Below, in pieces: positions 1 through 11,456 of a stretch of DNA of 64,000 nucleotides. Position 1 is the stretch's first letter; every line of letters begins with the position of its first letter. The DNA comes from Acidobacteriota bacterium. Its GTDB lineage: Bacteria > Acidobacteriota > Terriglobia > Terriglobales > Acidobacteriaceae. The translations under genes and the position numbers were made by a program. Where the stretch lies: the NCBI GenBank assembly GCA_031296115.1, contig JARLGI010000023.1:1-64000 (forward strand), read 5' to 3'. Under the pieces are notes generated by a model. That model was not told where the DNA came from. It searched no databases and saw only the letters and a program-made list of their open reading frames with translations.

Positions 1-2637
<2,637 letters not shown>

Positions 2638-2638
2638 T

Positions 2639-2673
2639 GGCTAGTTGCCAGCCGCGAGTTGCTAGCTGCTTTC
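2639..2673. repeat. Heptanucleotide-phased degenerate repeat (5 units)
   Basis: Five consecutive 7-mers in phase: ggctagt, tgccagc, cgcgagt, tgctagc, tgctttc. It fills the gap between the permease start and the stop of the GNAT gene, and the last unit overlaps that stop codon. See the other heptad tracts in this window. Confidence 0.6.
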
Positions 2674-3136
2674 ACAGCGGCAGCACGTACCGGTAAAACT
2701 GATCATCGCGCTTCCAACCCAAGCCTTCGTACAGGTGCTGTGCCGGAACATTGTCGCTGGCGGTTTCCAGCGTCAGGCTGTTAGCCCGTGTCGCAATCCC
2801 GAGCTGATGGGCCCGCTCCATCAACAAGCGCCCTGCGCCCAGCTTGCGCGCTTCGGGGACAACATACAGGTCATTCAGAATCCACTGCCGCGTAAGGTTT
2901 ACCGATGAGAAGACCGGATATAGATTCACGAAGCCGACCGCCTGCTTGCCCTGCCGCGCGATGAACAACACCGCCTCGGCTTTGCTCAGCCGCGCGAACA
3001 GAAAGCGGCGGGCCGCCTCCTCATCTGAAGCCTTGCCGTAAAACTGGCGGTAAGCGTCGAACAGCGGTGCGACCTCGCCCACGTCAGCGGGCGTGGCCCG
3101 TACAACCTCGAACGTAATTGCTGAAGAAGAATACAT
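2672..3136 (-). CDS. GNAT-family N-acetyltransferase
   Basis: A 154-residue acetyl-CoA dependent N-acetyltransferase of the small, single-domain GNAT type; the acceptor is unknown. The acetyl-CoA pyrophosphate-binding motif A is seen in the middle as VVPEARKLGAGRLL (R/K-x-x-G-x-G/A pattern), preceded by beta-4 ILNDLYV. It is followed by a C-terminal LYEGLGW block, the usual motif B ending with N-x-x-A-x-x-x-Y-x-x-x-G-F/W. I chose ATG 3136 because the 22 extra residues possible from 3202 are not GNAT-like; neither start has a strong ribosome binding site. It is divergent from the Rieske oxygenase and co-directional with the permease and thiC downstream, with about 35 nt between it and the permease. 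The function is otherwise unpredictable. Confidence 0.85.
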   Translation of the reverse strand: MYSSSAITFEVVRATPADVGEVAPLFDAYRQFYGKASDEEAARRFLFARLSKAEAVLFIARQGKQAVGFVNLYPVFSSVNLTRQWILNDLYVVPEARKLGAGRLLMERAHQLGIATRANSLTLETASDNVPAQHLYEGLGWKRDDQFYRYVLPL

Positions 3137-3303
3137 TGGGACAAGGAAACACGGCGACGGCTGGTCGTCAACTGTTTTGTGCGCGAGCATAGTCGCGAAC
3201 ATGTCTCTGAAGGGGCGCGCTTTCAGGCGTGCCGTAAACTGATGAATGCTGCGCGGCCTTCGCCGCTGAGGTATGCCTGTAAATTTCCTTTGGAGCTCTC
3301 TTG

Positions 3304-4422
3304 ATGACCACTTCCCTTCAGGAACTTATCGCTTGTTATGACGACCAGAGCGCTCTCGATCATGCCTACACCATTCCCGCTTCCTGGTACGTGGACGAGC
3401 GCATAGCCGAAGTCGAACGGCAGTCGGTCTTCGGCGGCACATGGCAGCTGGTGGCGCGCACGGATCAACTTTGCCAGCCGGGAAAGTTCGTAACGGCGCA
3501 TTTGGCTGGCGAGCCGCTGGTCATCGTGCGTGGCGCAGACAATCAGCTGCGCGCTTTCTACAACGTATGCCGGCACCACGCGGCGGCGGTTGTTACCGAA
3601 GACGCAGGCAGCGCCAGCATCTTCCGCTGCCCCTATCACGGCTGGAGCTACGGCCTGGATGGGTCACTCAAAGGCGCACCGGAGTTCGAAGGCGTATGTG
3701 CCTTTGACCGCACGCACCATGGGCTGCTTCCGGTGCAGGTGGAAGAGTGGGAACGGTTCGTTTTCGTCAACCTCGATCCGAAAGCCCCGCCGCTGGCTGA
3801 TTACCTGGGCAGGCTGATTCAGCGTGTGACGCCGCTTGGAATCGGCTCGTTGCATTTCTTCGAGCGTCGCAGCTACAGCCTTAACTGCAACTGGAAGGTC
3901 TTTGTCGACAACTACCTTGACGGCGGCTATCACGTGCCCCACCTGCACAAGGCGCTGAACAGCGTGCTGGACTACAAGCAGTACACCATCGAGAACGAAG
4001 ACCGCTACTGCCTGCAGTCGAGTCCGATGGTCGCTTCCGAAGTGGATGCCGCGACCTCGGCCACCCGCACCGGCGACCGCGCCTGGTATTTTTGGCAGTA
4101 TCCCAACTTCATGATCAATCTCTATGCCGGGTACATGGACACCAACCTCGTGCTGCCCGACAGCGTCGACCGCTGCACTGTCATTTTCGATTTCTACTTC
4201 GCCGACGTCAGCGAGGCGGCGACCGAGCGCAACCGACAGAGCATCACAGTCGGTGAGCGAGTCAACGACGAGGACGTCGGCATCTGCGAAGCGGTGCAGC
4301 GCGGGTTGCACTCACGCGCGTATGGAGCAGGCCGGCTATCGGTGCGCCGTGAAGCGGGAGAACATCTCTTCCACCGGCTGCTGGCGGCTGATTTGAAGCG
4401 AGGAATACACCAGGCACAATAA
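3304..4422 (+). CDS. Rieske non-haem iron oxygenase, alpha subunit
   Basis: A 372-residue ring-hydroxylating-dioxygenase-type alpha subunit, cytoplasmic, needing an external reductase that is not encoded nearby. The Rieske 2Fe-2S site is intact: C89-R-H91 and C109-P-Y-H112. The mononuclear iron site appears as N203, D206, H210 and H215 in the DNYLDGGYHVPHLH block, in the usual SRPBCC domain. Length and the GLHSRAY...GRLSVRREAGEHLFHRLL ending resemble choline/carnitine/glycine-betaine monooxygenase-like members rather than classical aromatic dioxygenases; the substrate is unknown. ATG 3304 has GGAG 8 nt upstream; a TTG one codon earlier is also possible. It stands alone between a divergent GNAT gene and a secreted peptidase. 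The 242 bp that follow hold no recognisable gene. Confidence 0.9.
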   Translation: MTTSLQELIACYDDQSALDHAYTIPASWYVDERIAEVERQSVFGGTWQLVARTDQLCQPGKFVTAHLAGEPLVIVRGADNQLRAFYNVCRHHAAAVVTEDAGSASIFRCPYHGWSYGLDGSLKGAPEFEGVCAFDRTHHGLLPVQVEEWERFVFVNLDPKAPPLADYLGRLIQRVTPLGIGSLHFFERRSYSLNCNWKVFVDNYLDGGYHVPHLHKALNSVLDYKQYTIENEDRYCLQSSPMVASEVDAATSATRTGDRAWYFWQYPNFMINLYAGYMDTNLVLPDSVDRCTVIFDFYFADVSEAATERNRQSITVGERVNDEDVGICEAVQRGLHSRAYGAGRLSVRREAGEHLFHRLLAADLKRGIHQAQ

Positions 4423-4664
4423 CGATCGCCGGTGGCGCTGCAGCGATCGCCATCTCTCGACGAAGTGGGTGCGGGGCAGGCGCGTCACGCTGGAGGCCGG
4501 CGTTCCCTGGCTGATGCTGATTACCGCCCTGTGTTTCGCAGGGGACGCCCCGGGCAAGAGCCATTGCCTTGCAAGAAACTCAGACCCTCCAGGCGCCGGA
4601 AGCAGCAGATTGGCCCTCTGAGGTTTATACTGGCGCGCTCAGGAACTTCTTATCGCGAGGCGCC

Positions 4665-6491
4665 ATGAGAAATGTATTGCGGGTCGTTGTTCTTGTTTTT
4701 CTGCTCTCGTTGTTCACTTCCGCTCAGACCATGAAAGATCCCAAAGCCGCTCAGGCAAATGCGAAGTTTGCCCAGAACTGCGACCAGTTCATCAAAGAAT
4801 CGCTGGTGCTCTCACCCGTCAGCGCGTCGCAAGCTGGATATCACAAGTACAAGGATCCCAAGACGGGCAAGACCGTCGAGCTTGACGCTGAATTGGACGA
4901 CGTAGGCGCACAAGGCGTCGCCGCCCAGGAAAAGTTCTATCGCGCCTGGCAGCAACGCTTCCAGAAGGAGACGCCGATCGCCTCGCTCAACTCCCAGGAC
5001 GCGGCTGACTATCGGCTGCTGAACGACCAGATCGCCCTGAACCTGCTGGAGTTCGAACACATCCAGAGCTACAAGCACAATCCCACGGACTACGTGGAAC
5101 TCCTGGGAAATGCCATGTTCCTGCCGCTCACGCAGGATTATGCCTCCAAGGAAGTTCGCGTCGGCCACGTGGTGGCCCGCATTGGTCAGATCCCAAGGTT
5201 CGTCGACCAGATGAAGTCGCAACTGACGGATTCCGACCCAATCTTCATCTCGACGGCAGTGGACGAGAACGAAGGCAACCTGAATCTGATCGACTCCGTT
5301 GCCGCTGATATCCCGGCCGGCTCGCCGCTCAAGGCGCAGTACGACAAAGTCGCGCCGGCCGCCAAGCAATCTCTCACCAACCTCAACCAATGGATGAAGA
5401 ACGACCTCGCGAAGCGCCCAACCAACGGGCGCACCTGGCGGTTGGGGAAGGAGTGGTATGACCCTAAGTTCCGCTACGTGATGGAGACGTCGGTCACTCC
5501 CGAGCAGTTGCTGGCTGACGCCCAAGCCAAACTGAAAGCTACTCGCGCCGAGATGCTGCAGCTTGCGCTACCGCTGTACAAGCAGATGTTCCCGGGTCAG
5601 GACGACTACAGCAGCCTTCCCGCGAAGCAGCGGGAGAATAAGATCATCGCTGCCGTGCTCAACAAGATTAGCGACGAGCATCCCCAGCGCGACCAGCTAA
5701 TCGAAGCGGTGAAGGCCGATCTCGAAGGCATTAAGCAGTTCATCCGCAATAAGAAGATCGTGGCGCTCAGCAGCCGCGACAACCTGAAGGTGATCCCCAC
5801 GCCGGAGTTTGAGCGGGGCATCTACTCGGTGGCTGGATTTCACGCGCCGCCCCCGCTGGAACCCAACGCCGAGGCGCAGTACTGGGTGACGCCCATCGAC
5901 CCCAAAATGTCGGAAGCCAAAGCCGAGAGCAAGCTGCGCGAGTACAACAACTACGCACTGAAATGGCTCACGATTCACGAAGCCCTGCCCGGACACTACG
6001 TTCAGTTCGAGCACGCTAATGACGTTCAACCGTTGACGCGACGGTTGCTGCGCGCGTTGTTCGGCAACGGCCCGTACGTTGAGGGCTGGGCGGAATACAT
6101 CGCGGATGTCATGACGCAGGAGGGTTATCTGGACCACAGTCCGAAGTTCGGACTTGTCCGGCGCAAGATAACCCTGCGGGCCGTGGCCAACACGATTCTC
6201 GACATCCGCCTGCAAACGATGAACATGACCGACCAGGAAGCTATGGACCTCATGTTGAACGACACTTTCCAGACGCAGGCCGAGGCCGAAGGCAAACTGG
6301 TGCGAGCCAAGCTGAGTTCTACCCAGTTGCCGACCTACTTCCTGGGTCAGCGGCAATGGTGGGAGTTGCGCAAGAAGTACCAGGCAGCGAATGGCAGCGC
6401 CTTCAACCTGGAGCAATTCCACGATGCGGCTCTGGACCAGGGTCCGTTGCCCATCGAGTACCTGGAGAAGATTATTCTGCCGGGTAAGTAA
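4665..6491 (+). CDS. DUF885 family secreted putative metallopeptidase
   Basis: A 608-residue protein starting at ATG 4665 (GAGG just upstream) with a clear Sec signal peptide: basic MRNVLR, then a hydrophobic run ending FTSAQT. The mature part is a DUF885 protein. Near residues 438-444 it has HEALPGH, and about 35 residues later GWAEY; these fit the HExxxH...E zinc pattern proposed for the family. It is probably an exported, periplasmic or cell-surface zinc peptidase, but I know of no defined substrate. An open frame extends upstream to 4569, but the extra 32 residues precede the signal peptide and are not credible. It is convergent with the flavoprotein gene, only 10 bp apart. Confidence 0.88.
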   Translation: MRNVLRVVVLVFLLSLFTSAQTMKDPKAAQANAKFAQNCDQFIKESLVLSPVSASQAGYHKYKDPKTGKTVELDAELDDVGAQGVAAQEKFYRAWQQRFQKETPIASLNSQDAADYRLLNDQIALNLLEFEHIQSYKHNPTDYVELLGNAMFLPLTQDYASKEVRVGHVVARIGQIPRFVDQMKSQLTDSDPIFISTAVDENEGNLNLIDSVAADIPAGSPLKAQYDKVAPAAKQSLTNLNQWMKNDLAKRPTNGRTWRLGKEWYDPKFRYVMETSVTPEQLLADAQAKLKATRAEMLQLALPLYKQMFPGQDDYSSLPAKQRENKIIAAVLNKISDEHPQRDQLIEAVKADLEGIKQFIRNKKIVALSSRDNLKVIPTPEFERGIYSVAGFHAPPPLEPNAEAQYWVTPIDPKMSEAKAESKLREYNNYALKWLTIHEALPGHYVQFEHANDVQPLTRRLLRALFGNGPYVEGWAEYIADVMTQEGYLDHSPKFGLVRRKITLRAVANTILDIRLQTMNMTDQEAMDLMLNDTFQTQAEAEGKLVRAKLSSTQLPTYFLGQRQWWELRKKYQAANGSAFNLEQFHDAALDQGPLPIEYLEKIILPGK

Positions 6492-6501
6492 GCGCTCGCG
6501 A

Positions 6502-7599
6502 CTAATGGGTTCGCCGTGTCTTGCGAATCAGGTAGGGAATCAATCCCGGCAGCCGGAGCATTTCGAAGACGGCGGGCTTGGTGACAGCGGGTAACGAGAA
6601 AAGTGAGCGCACGCGCGCCGCGGAGGCGATGAGTGGCGCGAACTGGCGGTCGTAGGCGCTACGGTAGCTGGCGACTGCCTCTGGGAGTGAATTGCCGCCC
6701 CGAAAATAGTCGACAAGACACCGGACGGCGACCCGGCCGCTGCGCAGGGCGATTGAAATTCCGTCACCGGCGAACGGGTCGATGAAGGCCGCCGCGTCAC
6801 CAGCGAAGATTACGTTTTCGCGCACGGGTTGTGGCTCTCGATAGATCAGCGGCGCAGTGATGACCGCGTCGGTCACGGGCGTCCATCCTGCGGCGCGTTC
6901 CGCCAATCGCGGATGCAGCGCAAACACCTGTTCCAAAGACGTCGCCACGTCGGAACGTACCATGGCGCAAGCGTTCACTACGTCGTGGGAAACCGCCTGG
7001 ACGCCGCAATAGCCGTTCTCGAAGAAATACAGATCAGTGGATGTGGCCAGGCGAAGCTCGCGGAAATGCGCCTTTATGCCGATCCATTTAGGGCCTGGCG
7101 GCAGCGTACGGTCGGCGGTGAATTGTGACCATCTGCCCGCAGCAACGATGAGCGCTCGTCCCGCAAAGCTCCCGGCGGATGTCCGTATGGTGAACGGGCC
7201 TTCACCCTCGATGGTAAACACCTCGCAATTGGAATGGGACTCGACGCCCGCACGCTGGGCGGCATCCCATAAGAGAGCGTCCATGTCGTAGCGGGTGAGG
7301 CTGAGTGCAGCGGCGGAAACAGGCGCCATGATCATGCGCCTGCCGAAAAACAATCGGGTGCGGTCAATCACCGGCGCCACACGAAGCAGCGACGCAGATG
7401 CCGGCACATCCCGGACCAAGTCACTTAGAACGTCGAGTGACTCCGCGGAAACGAACTCTCCGCACACTTTATGTCGGGGGAACTTCTGCGATTCGAAGAG
7501 CGCCACGCTGGCCCCCGAGCGCGCAGCCGTAATCGCCGCGGAGGTGCCCGCAGGTCCACCGCCGACGATCACCAGGTCGAAGATTTTAGTGTCGACCAT
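6502..7599 (-). CDS. FAD-dependent oxidoreductase of the geranylgeranyl-reductase type
   Basis: A 365-residue flavoprotein of the PHBH/geranylgeranyl-reductase fold. The N-terminus has the dinucleotide-binding VIVGGGPAGTSAA (about residues 10-22) and FPRHKVCGEFVS, typical of this family. The second FAD contact FAGDAAAFIDPFAGDGI lies near residues 275-291. It follows the methyltransferase by 12 nt and both lie on the minus strand, so they form an operon. The same flavoprotein-methyltransferase pair is commonly found next to a type III polyketide synthase (chalcone-synthase-like) gene in bacteria, where it acts on alkylated phenolic lipids. No such synthase is present here within the neighbouring genes, so the substrate is unknown. 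Reduction or oxidation of an isoprenoid or polyketide lipid is the best inference. Confidence 0.85.
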   Translation of the reverse strand: MVDTKIFDLVIVGGGPAGTSAAITAARSGASVALFESQKFPRHKVCGEFVSAESLDVLSDLVRDVPASASLLRVAPVIDRTRLFFGRRMIMAPVSAAALSLTRYDMDALLWDAAQRAGVESHSNCEVFTIEGEGPFTIRTSAGSFAGRALIVAAGRWSQFTADRTLPPGPKWIGIKAHFRELRLATSTDLYFFENGYCGVQAVSHDVVNACAMVRSDVATSLEQVFALHPRLAERAAGWTPVTDAVITAPLIYREPQPVRENVIFAGDAAAFIDPFAGDGISIALRSGRVAVRCLVDYFRGGNSLPEAVASYRSAYDRQFAPLIASAARVRSLFSLPAVTKPAVFEMLRLPGLIPYLIRKTRRTH

Positions 7600-7611
7600 C
7601 GGTAACGCCCG

Positions 7612-8277
7612 TCATTTCCACAGCAATATGCCCATGCGGTAAAGATAATGCCTTGAAATATCGACCCTCCTTGCCGGGACATCCGCTAGCAGCCCGGCCA
7701 TCTCATCGCGCGTGTAAGCTTGCTGCACCGATGCGGGTGCGTCGTGCCAGGTGAGACGGCTTCGAAAGAGCGGTAATCCAAGGTAAACCAGCACAAGGTG
7801 CACGGGGCTACGAACCAGGTCGTTGATAAGCACCGCCCGATGGCAGACGCGCAGTCCCTCACGGGAAAATGTCCGCAGCATGTCGGGATCGAAGTGATGC
7901 GCCAGAAGAGAGCAGCTCACGACATCGAATGAGTCATCGCGAAAAGGCAGCCGCAGAGCGTCGCCCGCAACGGCTGGCAGTCCGTTGCTTGGCAGATGTG
8001 AACACATGCGGTCCAGCAACGTAACTTTCAGTCTCAGGCCGTCGCCAGCCAGCACCGTTTGCGCATCGCGCGGAACGTCGCCAGCGCCGGCGCCTACCTC
8101 CAACAGCGAAAGTTCCCTGGATCCAGACTCGCACGCTATCCGGCGCAAGAGCTGGATAGTGGTGCGGGCGCCGCCAAACCACTGATTGATGCGACGCAGA
8201 TCCGCCAGCGAAATGGCTACCTCAGACGCGGTGCCCAGGTCTTGATCCAGCAACTCGGCGATAACCTTGCGTTGCAT
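7612..8277 (-). CDS. Class I SAM-dependent methyltransferase
   Basis: A 221-residue Rossmann-fold methyltransferase starting at ATG 8277. A longer frame to a TTG at 8337 exists, but homologues of this type begin with an ELLD...SLADLRRINQWFGG block, which the shorter form has at its N-terminus. The SAM-binding motif I is LLEVGAGAGDVP, followed by an acidic LLD and later GDALRLPFRDDSFDVV (motif II/III region). The C-terminal region carries hydrophobic stretches (LVLVYLGLPLF), as in methyltransferases acting on lipids or quinones. It is the first gene of a two-gene operon with the flavoprotein, 12 nt apart. Substrate unknown; a hydroxylated polyketide or quinone-like lipid is a guess from the partner gene. 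Confidence 0.85.
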   Translation of the reverse strand: MQRKVIAELLDQDLGTASEVAISLADLRRINQWFGGARTTIQLLRRIACESGSRELSLLEVGAGAGDVPRDAQTVLAGDGLRLKVTLLDRMCSHLPSNGLPAVAGDALRLPFRDDSFDVVSCSLLAHHFDPDMLRTFSREGLRVCHRAVLINDLVRSPVHLVLVYLGLPLFRSRLTWHDAPASVQQAYTRDEMAGLLADVPARRVDISRHYLYRMGILLWK

Positions 8278-8419
8278 CGAGACGGTCTTTCTCAGCCCAT
8301 CACAAACTTTACATCGCCACACCACACCGCGTGTCAAAGACCGTCACTAGCCTAAGCTAGTTTCGGCAAGCTAATGGGGCTGCCTTTTTCTGTTCGGGCC
8401 GGTTTCAAAGCAATTGTTC

Positions 8420-8452
8420 GAAGAATGACCAGCCTGCCGCTGGTCATTCTTC
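8420..8452. other. Strong 14-bp hairpin in divergent intergenic region
   Basis: GAAGAATGACCAGC at 8420-8433 pairs perfectly with 8439-8452 around the 5-nt loop CTGCC. It lies in the 367-bp gap between two divergent genes (8278-8644), so it is not an ordinary terminator of either, and neither strand has a long T-tract after it. The same gap also has a short 8-bp tandem (gcaacgca repeated about three times) near 8551-8574. Otherwise I see nothing in the gap. Confidence 0.6.
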
Positions 8453-8644
8453 CTTGACTGAATTTTGTACGCTTGCCAGGGGGACCGGTCTTGGCGCAAC
8501 ATTTTGCTGAAGGTTTTCGTCGTCTTGAGCGGCAAGGCATCTTGTCGAAAAAAGCAACGCAGCAACGCAGCAACGAGACCGATCGTCTAAATGGTAATAG
8601 TAGTAGTTTGAAACGAAATCATGTGAGCAGTGAGGTGTTCGAGC

Positions 8645-9532
8645 TTGGCAAGTAAACGACAAGTTATTGGACTGATAGGGATCCTGTGGTCTTTCGCCTC
8701 CGGTTATGCGCAGCAGCAACCAGACGTAAACCCGATCGACCTGGTTCGCCGAGCTGCCAAAAACGAAATCCGCGCGAATGAAAATCAGAAGTACTTCTTC
8801 ATGTACAAGGACCATAGCCAGTCCAAGAATCATTCCATTACCAAGGAAGTGCTGGAGACACCGCAGGGAGGGCTCGCGCGTACCATCGCCATTAACGGGA
8901 AGCCGCTTACTGCCGAACAACGGAGCAAGGACGACCAAAAGCTGACGAAGTTTGCCAATGATCCCGAAGCCCGGCGCAAGAAGGAAGAATCCAGCAAGGA
9001 AGAGGACAAACGGGCAGAGCTAATGCTCACCAGCCTGCCGGACGCTTTTCTGTACACCTACGCGGGAACTGAGCGCGGTCGTAACGGCGAACCAATGGTC
9101 CACCTTAAGTTCACTCCCAATCCGAAGTTTGACCCTCCGAACCACGAAACCGCGGTTTACCAGGGCATGCAAGGCGGCATGACCATCGATGAAGAGGCTT
9201 TACGTATCGCCAAGATAGACGGCACCTTGTTCCGCGACGTGGATTTCGGCTGGGGCATCCTTGGGCGGCTCTACAAGGGCGGCAGGTTCATCATTGAACA
9301 GCAGGACGTAGGCAACGGCCGCTGGGAGACGGTGCGACAGGTACTGCAGTTCAACGGCAAAATCCTTCTTGTCAAATCACTCACCATCGATTCCACCGAA
9401 ACCGCGACCGACTTCCGGCCTGTGCCATCAAACATCACGACCGCTGAGGCACTCAACCTGCTGCACAAAAGCACCGATACCGTGGCGGAAAACGGCGGCG
9501 GCGTGAAAGAAGCGGACAGCCCTCACAGATAG
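8645..9532 (+). CDS. Secreted protein of unknown function
   Basis: I do not recognise a named family. The protein is about 295 residues with an N-terminal export signal: ASKRQ, hydrophobic VIGLIGILWSFASG, then YAQQQ, so cleavage near the AQ is likely. The mature part is hydrophilic, has a charged KKEESSKEEDKRAE stretch near residue 120, and ends in a beta-rich region (GRFIIEQQDVGNGRWE, VLQFNGKILL). That ending recalls the LolA-like or outer-membrane lipoprotein carrier fold, but this is weak. I prefer the TTG at 8645, which has GAGG 9 nt upstream; the frame can also start at a GTG at 8630. It stands alone, with the convergent racemase downstream. Such secreted orphan proteins are common in acidobacterial genomes. 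Confidence 0.7.
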   Translation: MASKRQVIGLIGILWSFASGYAQQQPDVNPIDLVRRAAKNEIRANENQKYFFMYKDHSQSKNHSITKEVLETPQGGLARTIAINGKPLTAEQRSKDDQKLTKFANDPEARRKKEESSKEEDKRAELMLTSLPDAFLYTYAGTERGRNGEPMVHLKFTPNPKFDPPNHETAVYQGMQGGMTIDEEALRIAKIDGTLFRDVDFGWGILGRLYKGGRFIIEQQDVGNGRWETVRQVLQFNGKILLVKSLTIDSTETATDFRPVPSNITTAEALNLLHKSTDTVAENGGGVKEADSPHR

Positions 9533-9575
9533 GTTCAACCATACCGCCGCCAGAGTCATTCCCCCTGCATTCTCG

Positions 9576-10685
9576 CTAGGGTCGTAATACCTCCTTGCGC
9601 ACGGTCAGGTTCTCAATTAAGTCCCGGCGCAGTTCATAGCCTCGCCCCGGACGATCGCTTACCGCGATGGTTCCCCGCGGCAAAACCTCGACCTGCGGCT
9701 CGATAATGTCTTCTTTCCAATAGCGCTTTGAGGCCGAGACGTCGCCCGGCAGCTTGAAATTGGCCAGCGTCGAAAGTGCCACATTGTGAGACCGGCCGAC
9801 ACCCGACTCGAGCATGCCTCCGCACCAGACCGGAACGCCGAAACGCTGGGCGACATCGTGGACTGCAATCGCCTCCGAGAAGCCGCCGACGCGCCCAACT
9901 TTTATGTTGACGATGCGACAGGAACCCAGCTCCAGGGCGGCTTCTGTGTCGCGTGCGCTGCGAATGGCCTCATCCAGGCAAAGAGAGGTTTGCAGCTGCT
10001 CTTGCAGCCGCGCATGGAAATAGAAGTCATCGCTCCATAGCGGCTGCTCGATCATCAGCAGGTTAAAGCGGTCGAAGCTCGCCAGATGCTCGGTATCGCT
10101 CAGCGTATACGCGGAATTGGCGTCGCAGCTCAACATGATCTCGGGCCAGCGAGCACGAACCTTCGCCAGAACATCGACGTCCCAGCCGGGTTTGACCTTC
10201 AACTTTATGCGCTGGTATCCGGCAGCCAGCTCAGTTTCGATTTTCTGCAACAGCTGCTCGTGCGAATCCTGGATGCCGATACTTACGCCGCAGGTGATCT
10301 CCCGTTGCGCTCCGCCCAGCAGCTTCCACAGTGGCACCGCCTTCTCCTGCGCTTCCGCATCCCACACCGCATTTTCTATCGCGGCTTTGGCCATGCGATG
10401 TTCGCGAACCCTGGCTAGAAGCGCCGGCACGTCACATCCCGATTGCAACTTCTTGCCCAAGGCCGCCGGAGCCAGGTAACGCACCGTCACGTCCCAAGCG
10501 CCGTCGATGTATTCTTCGCTGTAGAACGGGTCCTCGCCCGCCACACATTCTCCCCAGCCTTCGAGCCCGTCGGAATGCAATGTGACCAGGAAGACACGAC
10601 GAGTGTAGGTGCGTCCGAAACTGGTCTCAAAGAAATGGACGAGTGGAATCTTTAGCTCGCGCAGCGTAATGGCTTCAATCTTCAT
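9576..10685 (-). CDS. menC: o-Succinylbenzoate synthase / N-acylamino acid racemase (enolase superfamily)
   Basis: A 369-residue muconate-lactonising-subgroup enolase. The catalytic residues are in place: K163 and K165 (KLKVK), metal ligands D188 (SCDAN), E213 (IEQPL) and D238 (LCLDEA), and the second base K262 (NIKVGRVGG). The family makes o-succinylbenzoate in menaquinone synthesis, racemises N-succinylamino acids, or does both. The neighbour starting 3 nt before it in the same operon is a GNAT enzyme of the type that pairs with N-succinylamino acid racemases. This favours an amino acid role (acylate, racemise, deacylate) over menaquinone. No other men genes and no M20 desuccinylase are in the window. 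The gene symbol reflects sequence family only. Confidence 0.85.
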   Translation of the reverse strand: MKIEAITLRELKIPLVHFFETSFGRTYTRRVFLVTLHSDGLEGWGECVAGEDPFYSEEYIDGAWDVTVRYLAPAALGKKLQSGCDVPALLARVREHRMAKAAIENAVWDAEAQEKAVPLWKLLGGAQREITCGVSIGIQDSHEQLLQKIETELAAGYQRIKLKVKPGWDVDVLAKVRARWPEIMLSCDANSAYTLSDTEHLASFDRFNLLMIEQPLWSDDFYFHARLQEQLQTSLCLDEAIRSARDTEAALELGSCRIVNIKVGRVGGFSEAIAVHDVAQRFGVPVWCGGMLESGVGRSHNVALSTLANFKLPGDVSASKRYWKEDIIEPQVEVLPRGTIAVSDRPGRGYELRRDLIENLTVRKEVLRP

Positions 10686-10688
10686 GGA

Positions 10689-11456
10689 CTACTTGCTCGT
10701 ATACGACCAGTCTTCGTCCCAGCGTCCCAATAGAAATGCACCGTTGCCACTAGCATCACGCTCATAACCCAGACAGGCCAGCCCGCGGGAAAACGCCGTC
10801 AGAAACTGCCGACGGTTACGCGACTGCAAGTCGACGGCCTTCTGCCGCGTCTCGGGGTTTGCTTTCCACGCGTAGATGTCGCCAGGAACTTCCACCGTCG
10901 TCTCTTCGGATACTGCAGGACGTTTCCCGTCCGTCAGCAATGTCTCCACCCGCTTTGACTTCAGCCACCACTCCGCGACAAGGCGGTCGGTCGGGAGAAA
11001 ACCCTGCAGGGGCGACGAGGTGATTCCGTACTGGTTGATGTTGTAACGCCGCGCGATTGCCCCCAGGCGTTCCAGGTTGAGATAAGCGTTCTTGATCTCC
11101 AGTGGATCGAATGTCCACTCCAGCAATTCGTACCCATGGGCGATGGCGTCCTCGCGCTGAAACAGCTTGATGCGGCGGCCGAGTCCCGTATTCCGGTGGC
11201 TCTCTTTCACGCCGAGCATGTGCGAATGCAGGTAAGGATGGCCGTTGCGTGTGCCGGGAATGGAGAACGCGAAACCCACTAGCGTGTCGCCGTCCCACGC
11301 GCCGATGGTTTGGCCGCCGATCTTTGGCGCCAGCGAGAAGATGCGCAGCGGCACCAGTTCATTGTCGGCGAAACCCCAAACCTCTTTCTGCAGCGTGACA
11401 CAGGCGCGGAATTCCTCGATCTCGGTACAGTTGCGCAACTGGATGTTGCCGGTCAC
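10689..11456 (-). CDS. GNAT-superfamily acyltransferase (COG3375-like)
   Basis: A 255-residue predicted GNAT acyltransferase. Its GTG start at 11456 overlaps the mazG stop (GTGA), with a GAGAAG stretch inside the mazG end serving as ribosome binding site; this is why I prefer it to the upstream ATG at 11486. Visible blocks are LQKEVWGFADNELVPLR, GGQTIGAWDG, LVGFAFSIPG and HSHMLGVKESHRNTGLGRRIK, the last with the acyl-CoA-binding pattern; WTFDPLEIKNAYLNLERLG follows. This architecture is that of the acyltransferases encoded beside N-succinylamino acid racemase. Its probable role is N-acylation of an amino acid for the racemase encoded 3 nt downstream. The acyl donor and the acceptor amino acid are not readable from sequence. 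Confidence 0.82.
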   Translation of the reverse strand: MTGNIQLRNCTEIEEFRACVTLQKEVWGFADNELVPLRIFSLAPKIGGQTIGAWDGDTLVGFAFSIPGTRNGHPYLHSHMLGVKESHRNTGLGRRIKLFQREDAIAHGYELLEWTFDPLEIKNAYLNLERLGAIARRYNINQYGITSSPLQGFLPTDRLVAEWWLKSKRVETLLTDGKRPAVSEETTVEVPGDIYAWKANPETRQKAVDLQSRNRRQFLTAFSRGLACLGYERDASGNGAFLLGRWDEDWSYTSK

